Assembly: GCA_021495925.1 (NCBI GenBank)
Contig: JAKEKT010000126.1
Location: 23,957 to 87,956, forward strand
Length of the DNA: 64,000 bases
Reading direction: 5' to 3'
Origin: Diplodia intermedia
Lineage: Eukaryota; Ascomycota; Dothideomycetes; Botryosphaeriales; Botryosphaeriaceae
Each line of letters opens with the position of its first letter. The stretch's first letter is position 1. Shown in pieces: positions 1 to 12,061 of this stretch. Both the position numbers and the translations under genes were made by a program. The notes beneath the pieces were generated by a model, which worked only from the letters and a program-made list of their open reading frames with translations, did not search any database and was not told the origin of the DNA.

Positions 1-235
1 GCATTCGCGTTGGTAAGCCTGGCTGCGAGCAGGCGAGCCCGGCCTGTCATGGTGCTGCCTATCGATACCGAACAGATGCGAACCCCGCATTGCGAGCTCG
101 GCGACTCACGCCGTGCCAGCGCGCAGCTACAGCGCTACTCTGACCTCAGTCGCCTCTTTGCTGTTGCTCATCAATCTGAAATCCGAATTTGCCGCTTGCT
201 TTTTGTCAGCGAACGTTGCTCGTGGACCCGCCACA
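1..235 (+). promoter_or_regulatory. Upstream region of the MOSC-domain gene
   Basis: GC-rich sequence upstream of the first in-frame ATG of the MOSC gene. An open frame runs through it, but the peptide does not resemble the family and the MOSC start fits better at 236. No clear TATA box is visible. Confidence 0.35.
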
Positions 236-1357
236 ATGCCGTTGAAGATCGGCCAAGTACGTCGTCGTCTGGAGGCCTCGACCCGCCTTGTCCCACTCTA
301 ACACAGCATCTGCAGCTCTATACGTACCCCATCAAGGCGCTGCTCCCCACGCCAATCGCTTCGGCCACCGTCACCAAGAACGGCTTCCAATATGACCGTC
401 GCTTCATGCTGCTCAAGATCCAGGATGATGGCAGCTTCAAGAACATGCACATCGTTTACTTTCCCGAACTGTCCCTCTTCCAACCCACCATCATCTACCC
501 GGACGGCGCCGACGAGAAGGGCAGCATCAAAGTCGATTTCCGTCCGCCGTCCGACTCGGGGAAGCAGCCCGACACGCTGGAGTTTCCGCTGCAACCCGAC
601 CCTGCCGGCCTGCCCGAAGTTGAGGTCATGATGCACAAGAGCCCGACAAAGGCCTTTGACATGGGTTCCCCGTATAGCGACTGGTTCTCCAAGTGTTTGG
701 GGTTCAAGGTCAAGCTGGTCTACCTCGGCGACAACAGGCGCCAAGTCTTGATGTCCCGCTCCCCCAACGAGCAGCAGCCCAAGTCGTGGTTGTCATCCCT
801 TGCGAGCAACCTCCCCTTGGTCGGCTCCGAGGAAAAGGACACCGTCACTTTCCAGGACTGTGCTGCCTACCTCGTTGTATCTCAGTCCTCCCTGGATGAC
901 GTATCTGCCCGCTTGCCTGATGGCGTCGACATGGATGTGACCAAGTTCCGGCCCAATATTGTCATTGAGGGAGCTGACGAGCCGTGGGAAGAAGACTTCT
1001 GGGCGGAGATCCAAATCGGAGAAGCCATCGTGACACTCACCCACAACTGCGGTCGCTGCGCCAGCATCAATATTGACTATACCACGGGCAAGACAGGTAC
1101 AGGTCCGACGGGAGAGGTGTTGAAGAAGCTCCAGAAAGACCGTAGGATCGATGCTGGAAACAAATGGAGCCCTGTCTTTGGCCGATACGGGTTCCCGGGA
1201 CCCCAAGATGCAGGAAAGCACCTGGCTGTTGGTGATGACGTCAAAATCCTGAGGCGGAACAAGGAGAGAACGAAGTTTGGTGAGTCGTCACCACAATGGC
1301 TTGCGATGAAGCAACTGACAACGATCCCTAGATTGGCCAGGTCTTAGCAACAGCTAA
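236..1357 (+). CDS. MOSC-domain protein (mARC / molybdenum-cofactor sulfurase C-terminal type)
   Basis: Three exons, 236-256, 316-1279 and 1332-1357, give 336 aa. The first intron (GTACGT...CTGCAG) joins the starter peptide MPLKIGQ to LYTYPIKALLPT, the usual start of the MOSC N-terminal beta-barrel. The last intron (GTGAGT...CCTAG) restores the ending FDWPGLSNS. The MOSC domain lies in the C-terminal half. It has the conserved segment NCGRCASINIDYTTG, whose cysteine is the expected molybdenum ligand or persulfide acceptor, followed by PVFGRYGFPG. Family members are molybdenum enzymes of the amidoxime-reducing (mARC) type or Moco sulfurase C-terminal homologues. With no aminotransferase domain this is a stand-alone MOSC protein; its substrate cannot be read from sequence. 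A longer unspliced frame through the same DNA lacks the family N terminus. Confidence 0.85.
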
Positions 1358-1414
1358 ACTAGACATGTAGACTTTAGTAGAGAAGGCCTAAGGCGAGCTG
1401 GTATCGCATAGCCT

Positions 1415-2440
1415 TCACTTTTCGGTATCACTTTCTTGTTTCTCCAGGGCCCTGATCAGCACCGTTCCCAACATTTCCGTCTCGGCGACCAAAGCCCTCA
1501 TCCCTCCTACCCCTAACACTATCGTTTCCACTATCTCTGTAAACTTCCCACTAAAGTCTTTAAGTTCTTCCCTTAGCCTCATCTTCGCCCCATCCCTCCC
1601 AACCCTCGCCTCGGCAGCCTCCCCCAACGCCTTCGCTAGCTTCATTATAAAACCAAACACCCCCGGCCTTACTGACTCCTCATACCCTCTCTCCATCACC
1701 ACTACTATCAACAATCCGATCCTGCACCACATCCTCCTTCTTCTCCGACCACGCCCTCCGAGCACTAACCAAATCCAACATCACATCCCGCGCAAACCCA
1801 TCCAGCGCCTCCGCATCCCGGCCATGTGCATCATCGACAGAGACAAAGAGGCAGCCTTCGCCGTCGTCGCCATCGTCGCCGCGATGATGGCGAGGGGGGC
1901 GGGCGACGGCCGCGTCTGCGCCGCCGCCGCCGTCGGCGCCGCCGTCCTCGGAGCGGCCAGTTTGCCAATCGCGGCCTTGGTCGTCTTCCTGATGACCGCG
2001 ATCATGATGACGACGATGGTTGTGGGACGCCGGCTGATCGGGCGAGGATCCGCCGCTCGCTGGTACTGGGGGGAGGCTTGGCGGCGCGTGGATGGCGCCG
2101 CCGTCGGGCGCGCGCTTGGCCTGAGGCGGGCTGCTGTCGAGGCTTCTTAGGGCTTGCGATGGCGCGGTGGGTGATGGGATTACTTCTTCTTCTTCTCCTT
2201 CTTCTCGGCGGTGGGGCACTGGGTCTGGGAGGCGGCACACCGCGCGGTGGTTTGCGTCCGCTCCGGGTCGTTGGCCTGGTGGTTCGGTCGTTGCGGTTGT
2301 TGTTGTTGTTGTTGTTGTTGTTGTCGTTTTCGTCGTCGCGATCTTGACGGGTGTGCTGCGGAAGAGGACTGGGTTGGGATGCTGTCTCTACATCTTATCG
2401 CTGAGGAGGCTGAAGGCGTCGTAGAAGCTACAAGTGCCAT
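1415..2440 (-). CDS. Uncertain low-complexity hypothetical protein
   Basis: Not recognised. A minus-strand ATG at 2440 opens a peptide rich in Ser, Arg and Gln (with SRSRRRKR followed by poly-Gln) that ends after a Lys/Glu run. Downstream a second frame gives an acidic, His- and Gly-rich peptide. A 46-base intron-like GTATGA...GAAG could join it, after GDGER, to a helical C-terminal segment beginning LAKALGEAAEAR and ending ALEKQESDTEK at 1415. I could not connect the N-terminal and central frames by convincing splice sites, so this may be two fragments, a degenerate gene, or chance frames in GC-rich simple sequence. The poly-Gln part lies in a 64-base repeat also present at 63851-63914. Confidence 0.25.
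2299..2362. repeat. 64-base perfect direct repeat, copy 1
   Basis: Identical base for base to 63851-63914. It comprises a GTT trinucleotide run followed by about 39 bases of non-simple sequence ending TGTGCTGCGGA. Read on the minus strand both copies encode SAAHPSRSRRRKR followed by poly-Gln in the same frame. Flanking bases are unrelated. Confidence 0.9.
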
Positions 2441-3802
2441 GGTGGCAGCAATGGTGGACTAAATATTTACTCCTCACTGCGAATGGCAATCACCAATGTG
2501 CCTGGCTGGAAGTTGTCAAACTTTCCTTCGTTTTGAAGTTGTGGTCGCTGTTCGCTGAATCCGTGCAACACAACGTACAGTGGTTCTGGATGGCATGGCA
2601 AGGCGTGAAGTCCATTGTGAGAAGATAGTTTTCAAGTGTTCACGCGAGCATTTGGGAAGGAGCAAAGCACACAATGTTGATTCGAGGGAAGATTCAATTA
2701 AGAGAGAAAAAAAAATTAAGCTAAAACTTCTTTTGCCCCCAGCACATTTTGCGCTGATGACCCGCCCAACCCCGACCTTTGAGGTAGTCGTCACCCCCGG
2801 ACGCATCAATGCCCAAGAGGACACGAACTAGTCACGAGCAGAGGCAGGCTTGCGCCCGCTTGCTTCCGAATGCTGATCGGCGCCTCGAACTCTTCGCCCG
2901 TAACCCTAATCGACACCTCTTGCGAGGCGCCGCTAGAAGAGCTGATGAAGAAGAAGAAGAAGAGGCGGAGGGGGCGAGGGGGCGAGGGTCTTATATACCC
3001 CCTCCAGGCGGCAGCGGGCGGCAGCGGGCAGCTGCTCAGGGTCTACCCGTTGCTGGGGGCAACGAACCGATTAGGAAGGGGCAACTGTGGGTTAGGAAGG
3101 AGCAGCTGTGTGTGTGTGCGTCACTCACCCTCACCACCACTGCCGATGGGGTGGGTTCTCACTTCTCACCCTGCAACATTATCACCACCGAGTTACGGGA
3201 TGCAAGAGCTAGTGAGTCCACGTGAAACCTGACTGAACGGCCACCAGCAACATCGCCCCCCCTCTGTCCACCGCACTCGAAGGCCAACAGCTCTCCAGCC
3301 AAACAATTGATTGATGAAGTGATAGACTGCTTTGCTTCCCATGGAAGAAACGAGAAATGTCGATGCCCTACGTTTCTTCTACTTTCAGCAGGATGCGCGA
3401 ATAACCTGTAATATCAGTGCAGATCGGTGACTTGTATGATATTGCAGCTTGGTTCAGGGCTCTGTTACCGACACAATAAAAGTGACGGACTTCTCAAGTG
3501 GCGATCAGTAAAACTTCCTCAAGCAGTGGCACGAGTTTGATTGAAAAGGTCAAGTCGAATTTATCCCTCGACGAAAGTGTGTTTCGTTCGCTATCGGCCC
3601 CTCGTAGCTATCTTAGCCATTCCAACCCTTCTTGAAAGGTCGGGCCTGAAGGCCTCTGCCTGTTCAGTGGTGTTAACGCCAAATCTCCGTTCCCTAGCCA
3701 CCCAAGCAATCAAATCATGTGCTAATGCCCTTCAACGCCGTTTGCTTTTATGCCCATGTTTCCGCCTCGGAAACTGCGAACCTGGAATTGTCCGCTTCAT
3801 CC
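2441..3802. other. Intergenic, no supported gene
   Basis: Short open frames on both strands lack family resemblance or splice logic. Around 2941-2965 there is a GAAGAA run, and near 3005-3030 a GGCGGCAGC repeat. The right end is downstream of FEN1 and should hold its 3' UTR. Confidence 0.5.
3071..3112. repeat. Two-copy 21-base tandem duplication
   Basis: Units at 3071-3091 and 3092-3112 both begin TTAGGAAGG and continue GCA(A/G)CTGTG, differing at a few positions. It looks like simple local slippage or duplication in non-coding DNA. Confidence 0.7.
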
Positions 3803-5036
3803 TCATGCCGTACCCCTCGGCTTGGCCTTGGCCTCCTTCTTTTCCTTGGCTGCCAACTTCTGCTTCTTCTTCTTGTCTTCAACCTCCTTCTCCTTCTTCC
3901 TCTTGAGGCTGGCCTGCTCTTCAGCGGTCTTAGGCACCGTCTTGAAGAAGCCATCCAAGCGACTCTGTTGCGCGGACTTGAGATTCTTCGTCAGGCGCTG
4001 CGAAGCGCTGCGCACGCGATCCTCGTTGAAGCCCTTCTCCTCGACCAAGAACTTGATTAGACCGTCCACATCGGGCGCGTCCCACTTGAACTCGCAGTCA
4101 GGGTGGTCCGCTGGACGGACGTCGGGCTCAAGGAAGAGGAGACGAGCGTCCTTGTAGGGCCAATCCTCGGGCAGGGTGTACTTGGGGTTGGACTCGAAGT
4201 GCTTGACGACGCCATCGAGGTCTTTGTGTTCGCGGATGAGCTTCAGGGCAGTGCTTGGGCCAATGCCCTTGATGGGGTCGACGTAGTCGCAGCCAAGGAG
4301 GATGCAGAGGTCGATGAACTATGACAAGTCAGAGTGAACCAACTCCAATCTCGCTAAAGTGATCTCATACCTGCTCCCTCTTCATCTCGAGTCCCTCCAG
4401 CACCTTGTCCAAGTGTATCTCCTGAATTGGCTCCTTGCGCTGCTCACTGAAAGTGAGGTGGCGCAGCAATACAGGCGAATCGAAGGTGAGAGTGTCCATG
4501 TCCTCCGATGCCGCGGCGTACACCTTCCCTGCCCTCGCCAGGGCCGCGCACTGAGCCTCGGCCTCAGTGGGAGCAATGATGTACGGAATGCCCATGAGCT
4601 TCAGCAGGCGCTGGCACTCAGCATTGTGCTCGCGGGTGACGCGGACGGTGCGCCTCGAGAACTTCTCGACATCCTCGGCGGTACCGGTCTCCTTGGCCTC
4701 CTCGTGGGCTTCCTGAGCCTCCGACTTGCGCTGAAAGCGCTTGGCCAGCTCGCCGGACTTGAGCTTGGGCGGGGCGCCGTCGAAGACGAAGAGCGGCTTG
4801 ATGCCGTTGTCGACCATGCGCAGGGTGCGGTAGAACATGCCCATGATGTGAGAGGTGGTCTCGCCGGTTTCGTTCATGAGCTGCTGGCCGTCGGAGCGCA
4901 CGGCGATCAGGAAACTGTAGATGCTCATGGACGCATCGATCGCGACTTTGCGGCCGAACTGGTGCTTGATCTCGCCCGTCTTGATCGCGCCGGGGCAATT
5001 CTCGTTGATGACCTGGTAGAGGTGTTTGATACCCAT
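3803..5036 (-). CDS. FEN1: Flap endonuclease 1 (FEN1/Rad27)
   Basis: Two exons on the minus strand, 4371-5036 and 3803-4318, split by a 52-base intron (GTATGA...CATAG), give 393 aa, the normal family length. It starts MGIKHLYQVINENCPG. The XPG-N domain carries VAIDAS (Asp34) and FVFDGAPP; the XPG-I domain carries APTEAEAQ and SEDMDTL; the second exon carries LLGCDYV. These supply the metal-binding acidic residues. Near the C terminus QSRLDGFF is a PCNA-interacting box, followed by a Lys-rich nuclear-localisation tail. The nuclear enzyme removes 5' flaps during Okazaki-fragment maturation and long-patch base excision repair. It diverges from the glutaryl-CoA dehydrogenase gene. All key residues are present, so I expect a functional enzyme. 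Confidence 0.97.
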
Positions 5037-5620
5037 CTTGGCGGCTGCCGGAGGTGACGGGCTCTGCGAACGGGCGCTGTGTGGCGAGCAATGGGCGGGG
5101 TGGAGGGTGTTGTTGCGCGGGTGAAGTCGCGAAGATGACGCCCGCAGGCAGAAAGCGCGTCTCGCTCGTTCAACGCGCGTTTTAGGGCTAGCGCCAGGCG
5201 ACAGCCGAGCCCTAGGTACGTCACGACCCCTCGGTCCGTGTCCACCCGCGCGCCCGCGTGCATGACGGGAGGTCTGATGTGCTCGGCCAGATCTCGTTCT
5301 GGAATCGAGCGGGCCAGGCCGCCGCGAGACATCCTTTTCTTGCGGGACAAGCGACCGGAAGGCAGGTGTCTCCCGACAGCCCCGCGAAGGACTCCCGCTC
5401 TTCGCGCTCGCGGAAGCTTGCCGATTCCGAACTCGCCCTTCCGACGCGATGCCCCCTGCAACGCGAGCCTCGGTGCTGAGTCGGCTGCACGCGCCTGATT
5501 GGTGTGGGGTTGCCGACCCGCCATCATCGCTGTGTCGGCCCTCATTATGAGCAAAGAACCGCCTCTTGCTCTGCCCTTCCTGCTTGCTACTCGTCTCCTT
5601 CTGCTCTTGTGATTTGCACC
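5037..5620. promoter_or_regulatory. Shared divergent promoter region, FEN1 and glutaryl-CoA dehydrogenase
   Basis: 584 bases between two divergent start codons. GC-rich with several short frames but no gene. AACGCGCGTT at about 5170 resembles part of an MCB-like element, but it is not a perfect ACGCGT and I give it little weight. Confidence 0.5.
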
Positions 5621-7062
5621 ATGTTCAGACCCGTCGCCCGTCATGCCGCAAGGCAATTGCGCGCCTCTGCGCGCTCTGCGCCGCTCGCCCGCCGCCAGCT
5701 CCATGCCCCAGTCACCTTCGATTACAAGGACCCATTGGGCTCCAACACTCTATTTACGGACGAGGAGCTCGCTATAGCTGAGACGGCTGAATCCTATTGC
5801 CAAGAGCGCATGCTTCCCCGCGTACTAGGTCTGCATTGATCCGAAGTTTTGGCAAACGATATGCTGATTGCGGAACAGAGGCCTACCGCAACGAAGACTA
5901 CGACAAGAAGATCCTGGAGGAGATGGGCGAGCTTGGCCTGTTGGGGGCGACCATCCAGGGTTACGGGTGTGCTGGCGTCAGCAGCGTCGCGTCAGGCCTG
6001 ATCACCCGTGCCGTCGAACGCGTGGACTCGGGCTACAGATCCGGCATGTCGGTACAGAGTTCGCTTGTCATGGGGGGCATCGAGGAGTTCGGAACACAGG
6101 AGCAGAAGGACAGGTTCTTGCCGGGCATGGCCAAGGGAAAGATCCTGGGGTGTTTCGGTCTGACAGAGCCCAACCATGGCTCAGACCCCGGCTCCATGGA
6201 GACCACGGCCAAGCCACACCCGACCAAGAAGGGATATTTCTCGATATCCGGCGCAAAGACGTGGATCACCAATTCTCCTATTTCCGATGTGATGCTTGTC
6301 TGGGCCAAGTTGCAAAGCACGGGCAAGATCCGCGGATTCCTGGTTGAGCGGTCTCAATGTCCTCCTGGCACCCTTGAGACGCCCAAGATTAGCGACAAGA
6401 ATGGCCTGAGGGCGTCGATCACTGGCATGATCCAGCTCGATGACTGCCCTGTCCCCGAGGCCAATATGTTCCCCGACATCGAGGGATTGAGGGGCCCGTT
6501 CAGCTGTCTCAACTCTGCTAGATACGGAATTGCCTGGGGCACCATGGGCGCTCTGGAAGACTGCATTGAAAGAGCCCGGACGTATGCACTTGAGAGGAAG
6601 CAGTTCAAGGGTAACCCACTCGCAAAGTACCAGCTTGTGCAGAAGAAGCTTGCCGATGCAAGCACTGATGCGGCGTACGGCATTCTGGCTGCTGTCCAGG
6701 TCGGTCGCCTCAAGGACGAAGGCAAGGCGGCACCAGAGATGATCTCAATGATCAAGCGACAGAACTGTGATAGGGCTCTTGTCAATGCCAGGATGTATGT
6801 CGGCTCGACCCCTTTTGTCCTCAATCCATCTGCTGACATTGCGCTAGATTGCAAGAGATCTTCGGTGGCAACGCCGTCAGCGACGAGTACCACATTGGTC
6901 GCCATGTTGCGAATCTTTTCGTGACACAGACGTATGAGGGCCAAAGCGACATTCATGGTAAGTTGCCTGTATGGGCGGAGTTTGGGACGAGCAGCTACTA
7001 ACGTTCATCCGCCAGCCCTTATTCTTGGTCGGGCCATCACTGGCATCCAAGCCTTCGTGTAA
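5621..7062 (+). CDS. GCDH: Glutaryl-CoA dehydrogenase, mitochondrial
   Basis: Four exons, 5621-5828, 5879-6794, 6848-6957 and 7016-7062, give 426 aa. The N terminus is Arg- and Ala-rich without acids (MFRPVARHAARQLRASARS), a mitochondrial presequence. The acyl-CoA dehydrogenase fold follows: YCQERMLPRVLEAYRNEDY is restored across intron 1, then GCAGVSSVASGL, CFGLTEPNHGSDP, KTWITNSP and LNSARYGIAWG. The last exons restore QEIFGGNAVSDEYH, TQTYEG (catalytic base Glu405) and LILGRAITGIQAF. The enzyme oxidatively decarboxylates glutaryl-CoA to crotonyl-CoA in Lys and Trp catabolism, using FAD and passing electrons to ETF. The last intron has a clear GCTACTAAC branch site. Strong similarity to the human enzyme as I recall it separates it from other acyl-CoA dehydrogenases. 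Confidence 0.95.
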
Positions 7063-8258
7063 ATTGGGAATCCCATTGCTTTTCCGGGGAAGATGATAAG
7101 CCACGGGCGTTACCTGTGTTGCAGCCACACAATAACGCCCAGATCGGAAGTGGGTACATAGCCGAGCAAACCAGCCCATAACTTGAAAATGTCTCGGTAG
7201 CTGTATGGTGCAGGCATGGTTGACGGTTCCCAACGCTCGCGGTTGGCTGGGTGGACTTCGTATCTGCAATGCTCAGACAGTGTGAGGTTTCAAATAGCAT
7301 AAGAGCGAGCTTCAGCCGTTCGCTGTTTCGGAAGGGGCCCGGTGGTTCTTTTTCTCAAGCATGCTTTTGCGAGAGGCCCGGTCGATCAACTGGCGACGCC
7401 TACTAAGCAAGTAGGTCACACAACGAAAACAAAAATTCAGAAAGAACAGGCGCGGTGGCCACGGGCATGGCTGTAGACGTCCCGTCTCCCCTCGGCAGCG
7501 TGCCTACAAAGAAGTAGCAAACGCACTGCGTCCCAAGCCGCGAACGGTCCAAAGGGATGCGGATGCTGATACAGGCCGCCAGGCTCCAGCGGCGGAGGAA
7601 ATGGCAGAGCGTGGTGTGTGAAAGCTGGCAAGCGGACGCGGGCGGGGTGGGCCGTCTCTCAGGAGGCAGGACGCGTCGTAGTGTAAGGCTGCAGGTGGCG
7701 GAGAAACAATGGTTGATGCAGGTACCTTGTACCGGGCGGGAATTCTTCAGGAAGCCGCACGTGACATGCCTGTTCGCGCGGCAGGTGCATTCGCCGGGCG
7801 GCGGTGGTGACTCAAGAGACGTGAGGTGCATGAGGCTGAGGGAGCGTCTTCCGGTTTCGTGCGCCTGCTTGCTCTGGCGGATGCTGCGGCGGCGACCTAC
7901 TTGCCGTCGCCGCTGGGCTGCATAAAAAGTCCATCGCCGTGGCCTCTTGCCGCGCCGCCTCCCACTCCTACGCTGCCACTTCGCCTCCCGCGCCGGCCCA
8001 CGGTCTTCCTCGCGCGTCTGTAAGTGCTTGCCCTTTGGCCTGCCGTTTCTCGTCGTCGTCGGGGAACGAGTTTTCGGCGATACGTCACTGCCGGCCACGT
8101 TCGGGCAGCCACGCTCCCAGGCGCTAACCCAGGATTATATTGCCGTGCCACAGCCCACTTCCCTTTACGCTGCAATCTTCAACCATCGCCCACCCACACT
8201 TACACCACGCACCCGACCGACGCACCCGCTTCCACCACAACACCGCACACCGCACGCC
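7063..8258. other. Intergenic, upstream of the E2 gene
   Basis: No supported gene. Open frames on the minus strand (about 7403-8098) are Arg/Pro/Ser-rich and look like GC-driven shadows. The right end is pyrimidine-rich and C-rich (8160-8258), as expected for a 5' UTR and promoter of a highly expressed gene. Confidence 0.5.
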
Positions 8259-9135
8259 ATGGCTCTCAAGCGCATTAACAAGGAACTCACTGACCTCGGC
8301 CGGTACGTATCCGCCCCCGCCTTCGTCAGCCGCCGCGCTCGCATGACAACTTTGCGGGTGCGGGGCTGCCAGCGACCAACACCGGCCGCCAGCCCCCAGA
8401 CTCCATCGCCCGGACCCGTGTTGACAGCTCTCTCGCAGTGATCCCCCCTCCTCGTGCTCTGCCGGCCCCATCGGCGATGACCTGGTACGCTTTCCCCAGC
8501 CTCACCTGGCCGACCGCCAACACGCAGCCCCGCGGCTGCGGCGGCTACCCACATCGCCGCCCTCACCGTCTCGGGCGGCATCGAGAACACAATACTGACT
8601 GGTTTCTGATGAAAGTTCCACTGGCAAGCGACTATCATGGGCCCCGTAAGTTGCGCTCCATACTCCTGGCGGCAGGAGGCGAGGCCAAGGGGCCGAGCCT
8701 CTAGCACGCCGCCTTTGAAGCCACATGCACCAGATCCGTTGCTGACCTCGGGACCACAGGGTGACTCTCCTTACTCCGGCGGCGTCTTCTTCCTTGCCAT
8801 CCACTTCCCCACCGACTACCCCTTCAAGCCTCCGAAGGTCAACTTCACCACCCGCATCTACCACCCCAACATCAACTCCAACGGCAGCATTTGCCTGGAC
8901 ATCCTGAGGGACCAGTGGAGCCCGGCCTTGACCATCTCGAAGGGTGTGTGACTCCATCTCGCTTACGCGCCGGCATCTACTGACATGGCGTCCAGTGCTG
9001 CTCTCCATCTGCTCGATGCTTACAGACCCTAACCCCGACGACCCGCTTGTCCCGGAGATCGCACACGTGTACAAGACCGACCGCGCCAGGTACGAGGCGA
9101 CGGCCCGCGAGTGGACTCGAAAGTACGCCATCTAG
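8259..9135 (+). CDS. UBC4: Ubiquitin-conjugating enzyme E2, UBC4/UBC5 type
   Basis: Five exons, 8259-8302, 8439-8484, 8616-8645, 8760-8943 and 8996-9135, give 147 aa, the exact size of this class. Splicing joins MALKRINKELTDLGR, DPPSSCSAGPIGDDL, FHWQATIMGP and GDSPYSGGVFFL. The core holds the HPN motif (residues 75-77) and the catalytic Cys85 in SICLDILRDQW; it ends REWTRKYAI. The protein takes ubiquitin from E1 and passes it, with RING or HECT E3s, to short-lived and misfolded proteins. The 30-base third exon is an unusual micro-exon. The UBC4/5 group is distinguished by the FHWQATIMGP segment and by the absence of insertions or tails. Confidence 0.97.
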
Positions 9136-12061
9136 CCGATTCTCCTGCATGGCTTTAGGTGTCCTCGGTTTTCTTTCTTCACGGCTTGCTTGCTTGGGAG
9201 GTTTAGGGTGATGGCATGGATAAGAAGTCTATAACTCCGTAAGGAACGGCCTGCTAGCGCTTATCGAAGGAGTGCTCCCCAAAAACACTCACAACTCATG
9301 TCTCCTTTTCTCCTCTTTGTTTGGGTCGAGTCGACACTTCATGATGCATATCCGGCCTTTTTGACGAAACGGGAGTATTAGGAATTCAGGGCTTCTTCCA
9401 GTTTGCATGCGAGATTCAAATTCAGAGACATTGCGTGGAACCTATTTCTTCATTTCCTACTTCTCCCTCATGGTTCGTTTCCTTCCCGACTTCGCTGCTC
9501 TTCTTTTAATAGACCGCACGTGATTCATACTCCTTGTTCGATCCCGAGCTCGTGGATCTGCCTTTCGTAAGCCCCGGTTTCCTGATTACGCTTGCACTGC
9601 CTCCGCAGCCTTGACGTGGTGATGACCAATCATACATACAGATCGACTACGATAACGATATGTCTATTCTGGGCAGTCATGGAGATCGAGCTTCGAGTCA
9701 AACAGTGATATAGGCAGCGTCACCCCGTCATACCCATGTCTTACACCCTGCAAGGATGAAGCTCCTTGTGCTCCATGATCCCAGTCATGAGAAAGGGGGA
9801 AAGCGAAGTCGGCGATTGACGCTCCGGTCCATTTGAAGGGTCCGACTGACCCGACTACCAGGCTACTTTCGAAAGATAAATTAATACTTTTCTAGTTGAA
9901 AACTGCCCCGATCACTGGCCATGTAGTTTCTTGCAGTGTACAGATCGATCTGAAAGTTGGCGTAGATCGACGGCATTGCTGTTTCGCTCTCAAGGACTTC
10001 GCTCGGATAGAAACCTGCGTGAATGCTCGGGCAGATCATCTTTGCTCACTAGGTCGAGTGTAGTACGTGCAACGGCGTCATTGTCGTCCTATCTCAATGT
10101 CGGGCGCAAATATCGGACTAATGGCAACCGCTCCTCACCAGCAGCTCAGCGGTGATTATTGCCTATAAGAGTGTAGGATGCAGCTTTGGTTCTCTCGACC
10201 ATGAAGCGTCAGCATATCGATGAGCGCCGACCTTGTTTTCACGTCAGCTGATGCCCGCTACCGAGCGCGTCCTTCCCTCCCGACAAATTCGATAGCTGAA
10301 CCTTATGCAAGATCACGGAGGCAATCGTGTCGAGTTGTATCCCCGCCCCTCTCGGGACGGCTCGTGCCTCGTTTAGAACTTACTGCTATGTACGAGCACG
10401 CGACATCGATTTGTGTTTGCCTCTCATAGCCCTTTTTGCCCATGGCAGACCGCCTGATAAGCGTACAACCCTGCTGGATCCGTACCCTTGGTTCCGTGTA
10501 TCTCCCCGGGCCCTCGAGTCTCGTGAGATGAATGGTAGGCCCGCGGGGATTGGCCGTACGCGCGCGCAAAGAAAGAGGGGCTCTTGTTGGCTTTTGCATC
10601 AATGGACTGGCTGACAGCTGCTCTCTTGCTCTCTCTCTTCTCGATCGCCGCCGACCCTGCTGGAGGCGTTCCGCAGGTGGGATCGTCGAATGTAATAGAT
10701 GCACGTATCACGCCAGAAACCCAGAAACGGGATGCTTGCTCTAGGCACAGTCGGTGATTGGAGCTGTCATGAGCAGCGCCTCGCCTTCTTTCTTTCTTTC
10801 TTTTTCTTCCTTTGTGGCTCTGACGGACGAGCAGGGTGATGCCTTGGTTGCCATTGCTGCGATTGTCCTGCTTGTTCCCCCTCTCGAATGATGTCGAGAA
10901 CTCGTGGGATAGTCGGAGGCTGCTGCCAATAATGTCGTGCAATATTGCTGGACGCTGGGATTTGGCGATATTGCATGCGTCTTTGTTGGTGGCGCCGCAG
11001 CCCACTACTTGCCCTGCCTGCGGGAAAGCGACAGATGCACAATGATCTCCCCCTCTGCCCTGTCATTGCTGCAGTGCCCCTCACCGTCACACCCGACCTG
11101 GACCCTCCGACCTCACGCTACGTCATTGACAGGACCCCGGCCGGGCTGCACTGTGTACACGAGCGACGACGGGGCCAACACCGCAGTTTAGCCTGCTCGG
11201 TCGCACTTCCGACAGAGGGACACACGACGGAACGAGGGGCTGCTGGAAGGGTTTCTCCGTGCATTTGCCGATGGACGGGGGGGCTTGTGCCACGATGCGA
11301 TGCCCAGAGGCGGGATGTGTAGCGCGCCTGAACCCTCTGCCTGTTTGCCTTAAGCGCACGGTCGCGCTTCACAATCGACTTATCGCTTTCCCTCCTCCCC
11401 CCTCCACAAGCCACATGGCCGTTCTTCCCTGGTAAATCGGGATTTTAGGTTCGTTCGCGCCGATCGAGGCGAGGGCTCCTGTTACTTCCGCCGCCGCATT
11501 ATTAAACCCAGAGCAATCCCCCTCCCATTCCATTTATCAGCAAGAGCGCGGCTGGCGGCAGGGCGGGCGCAGCAAACGGACCCTCTTACGTCCGCTACAA
11601 GCGCGCAGGCGCGGTGGGCTGGCCACGCCCGCCCCCGAGCTCTCGCTTCGTGCAGTTCCATCGGGTATGGGATGTTGGAGAAAAACGTACGATGTTCAGG
11701 CGCGTGGAGCCGCGCTAAGGGCGTTTGTGGCGCTGGCGCGCTCCGTGATTTACGCAGTTTCGAGGATTGCCGTGGTTCGCGACGGAGCTCTCTCCTTGAG
11801 CATCCAGGGCCCGCGCCACGCGGGCGCCCGGGAACCTGATGAGGCGTTGCGTAAGCGCGGAGCAGGCAGTAGTGAGATCTCTCAGATATCCTTAAACTCT
11901 CTTTGATCCTCTCCCTTCTCTTCGCCCGCCCTTCTTCTTCTTCTTCCGCCATCTGTTCTACTAGTTGCTTGCTCTGCTTTGATCGATCTTCCCGTCCCGT
12001 CCGCCAATCTGATCAATCGGCCCGTTGTCGTCTCAGCACCACCTCCACAGCTACCGTCGTC
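9136..12061. other. Long intergenic stretch, no supported gene
   Basis: 2.9 kb with only short frames on both strands, none with family resemblance. It contains a CTTT-type pyrimidine run near 10790-10815. The last 200 bases before 12062 are CT-rich, as in a fungal promoter and 5' UTR. A non-coding RNA cannot be excluded. Confidence 0.5.
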
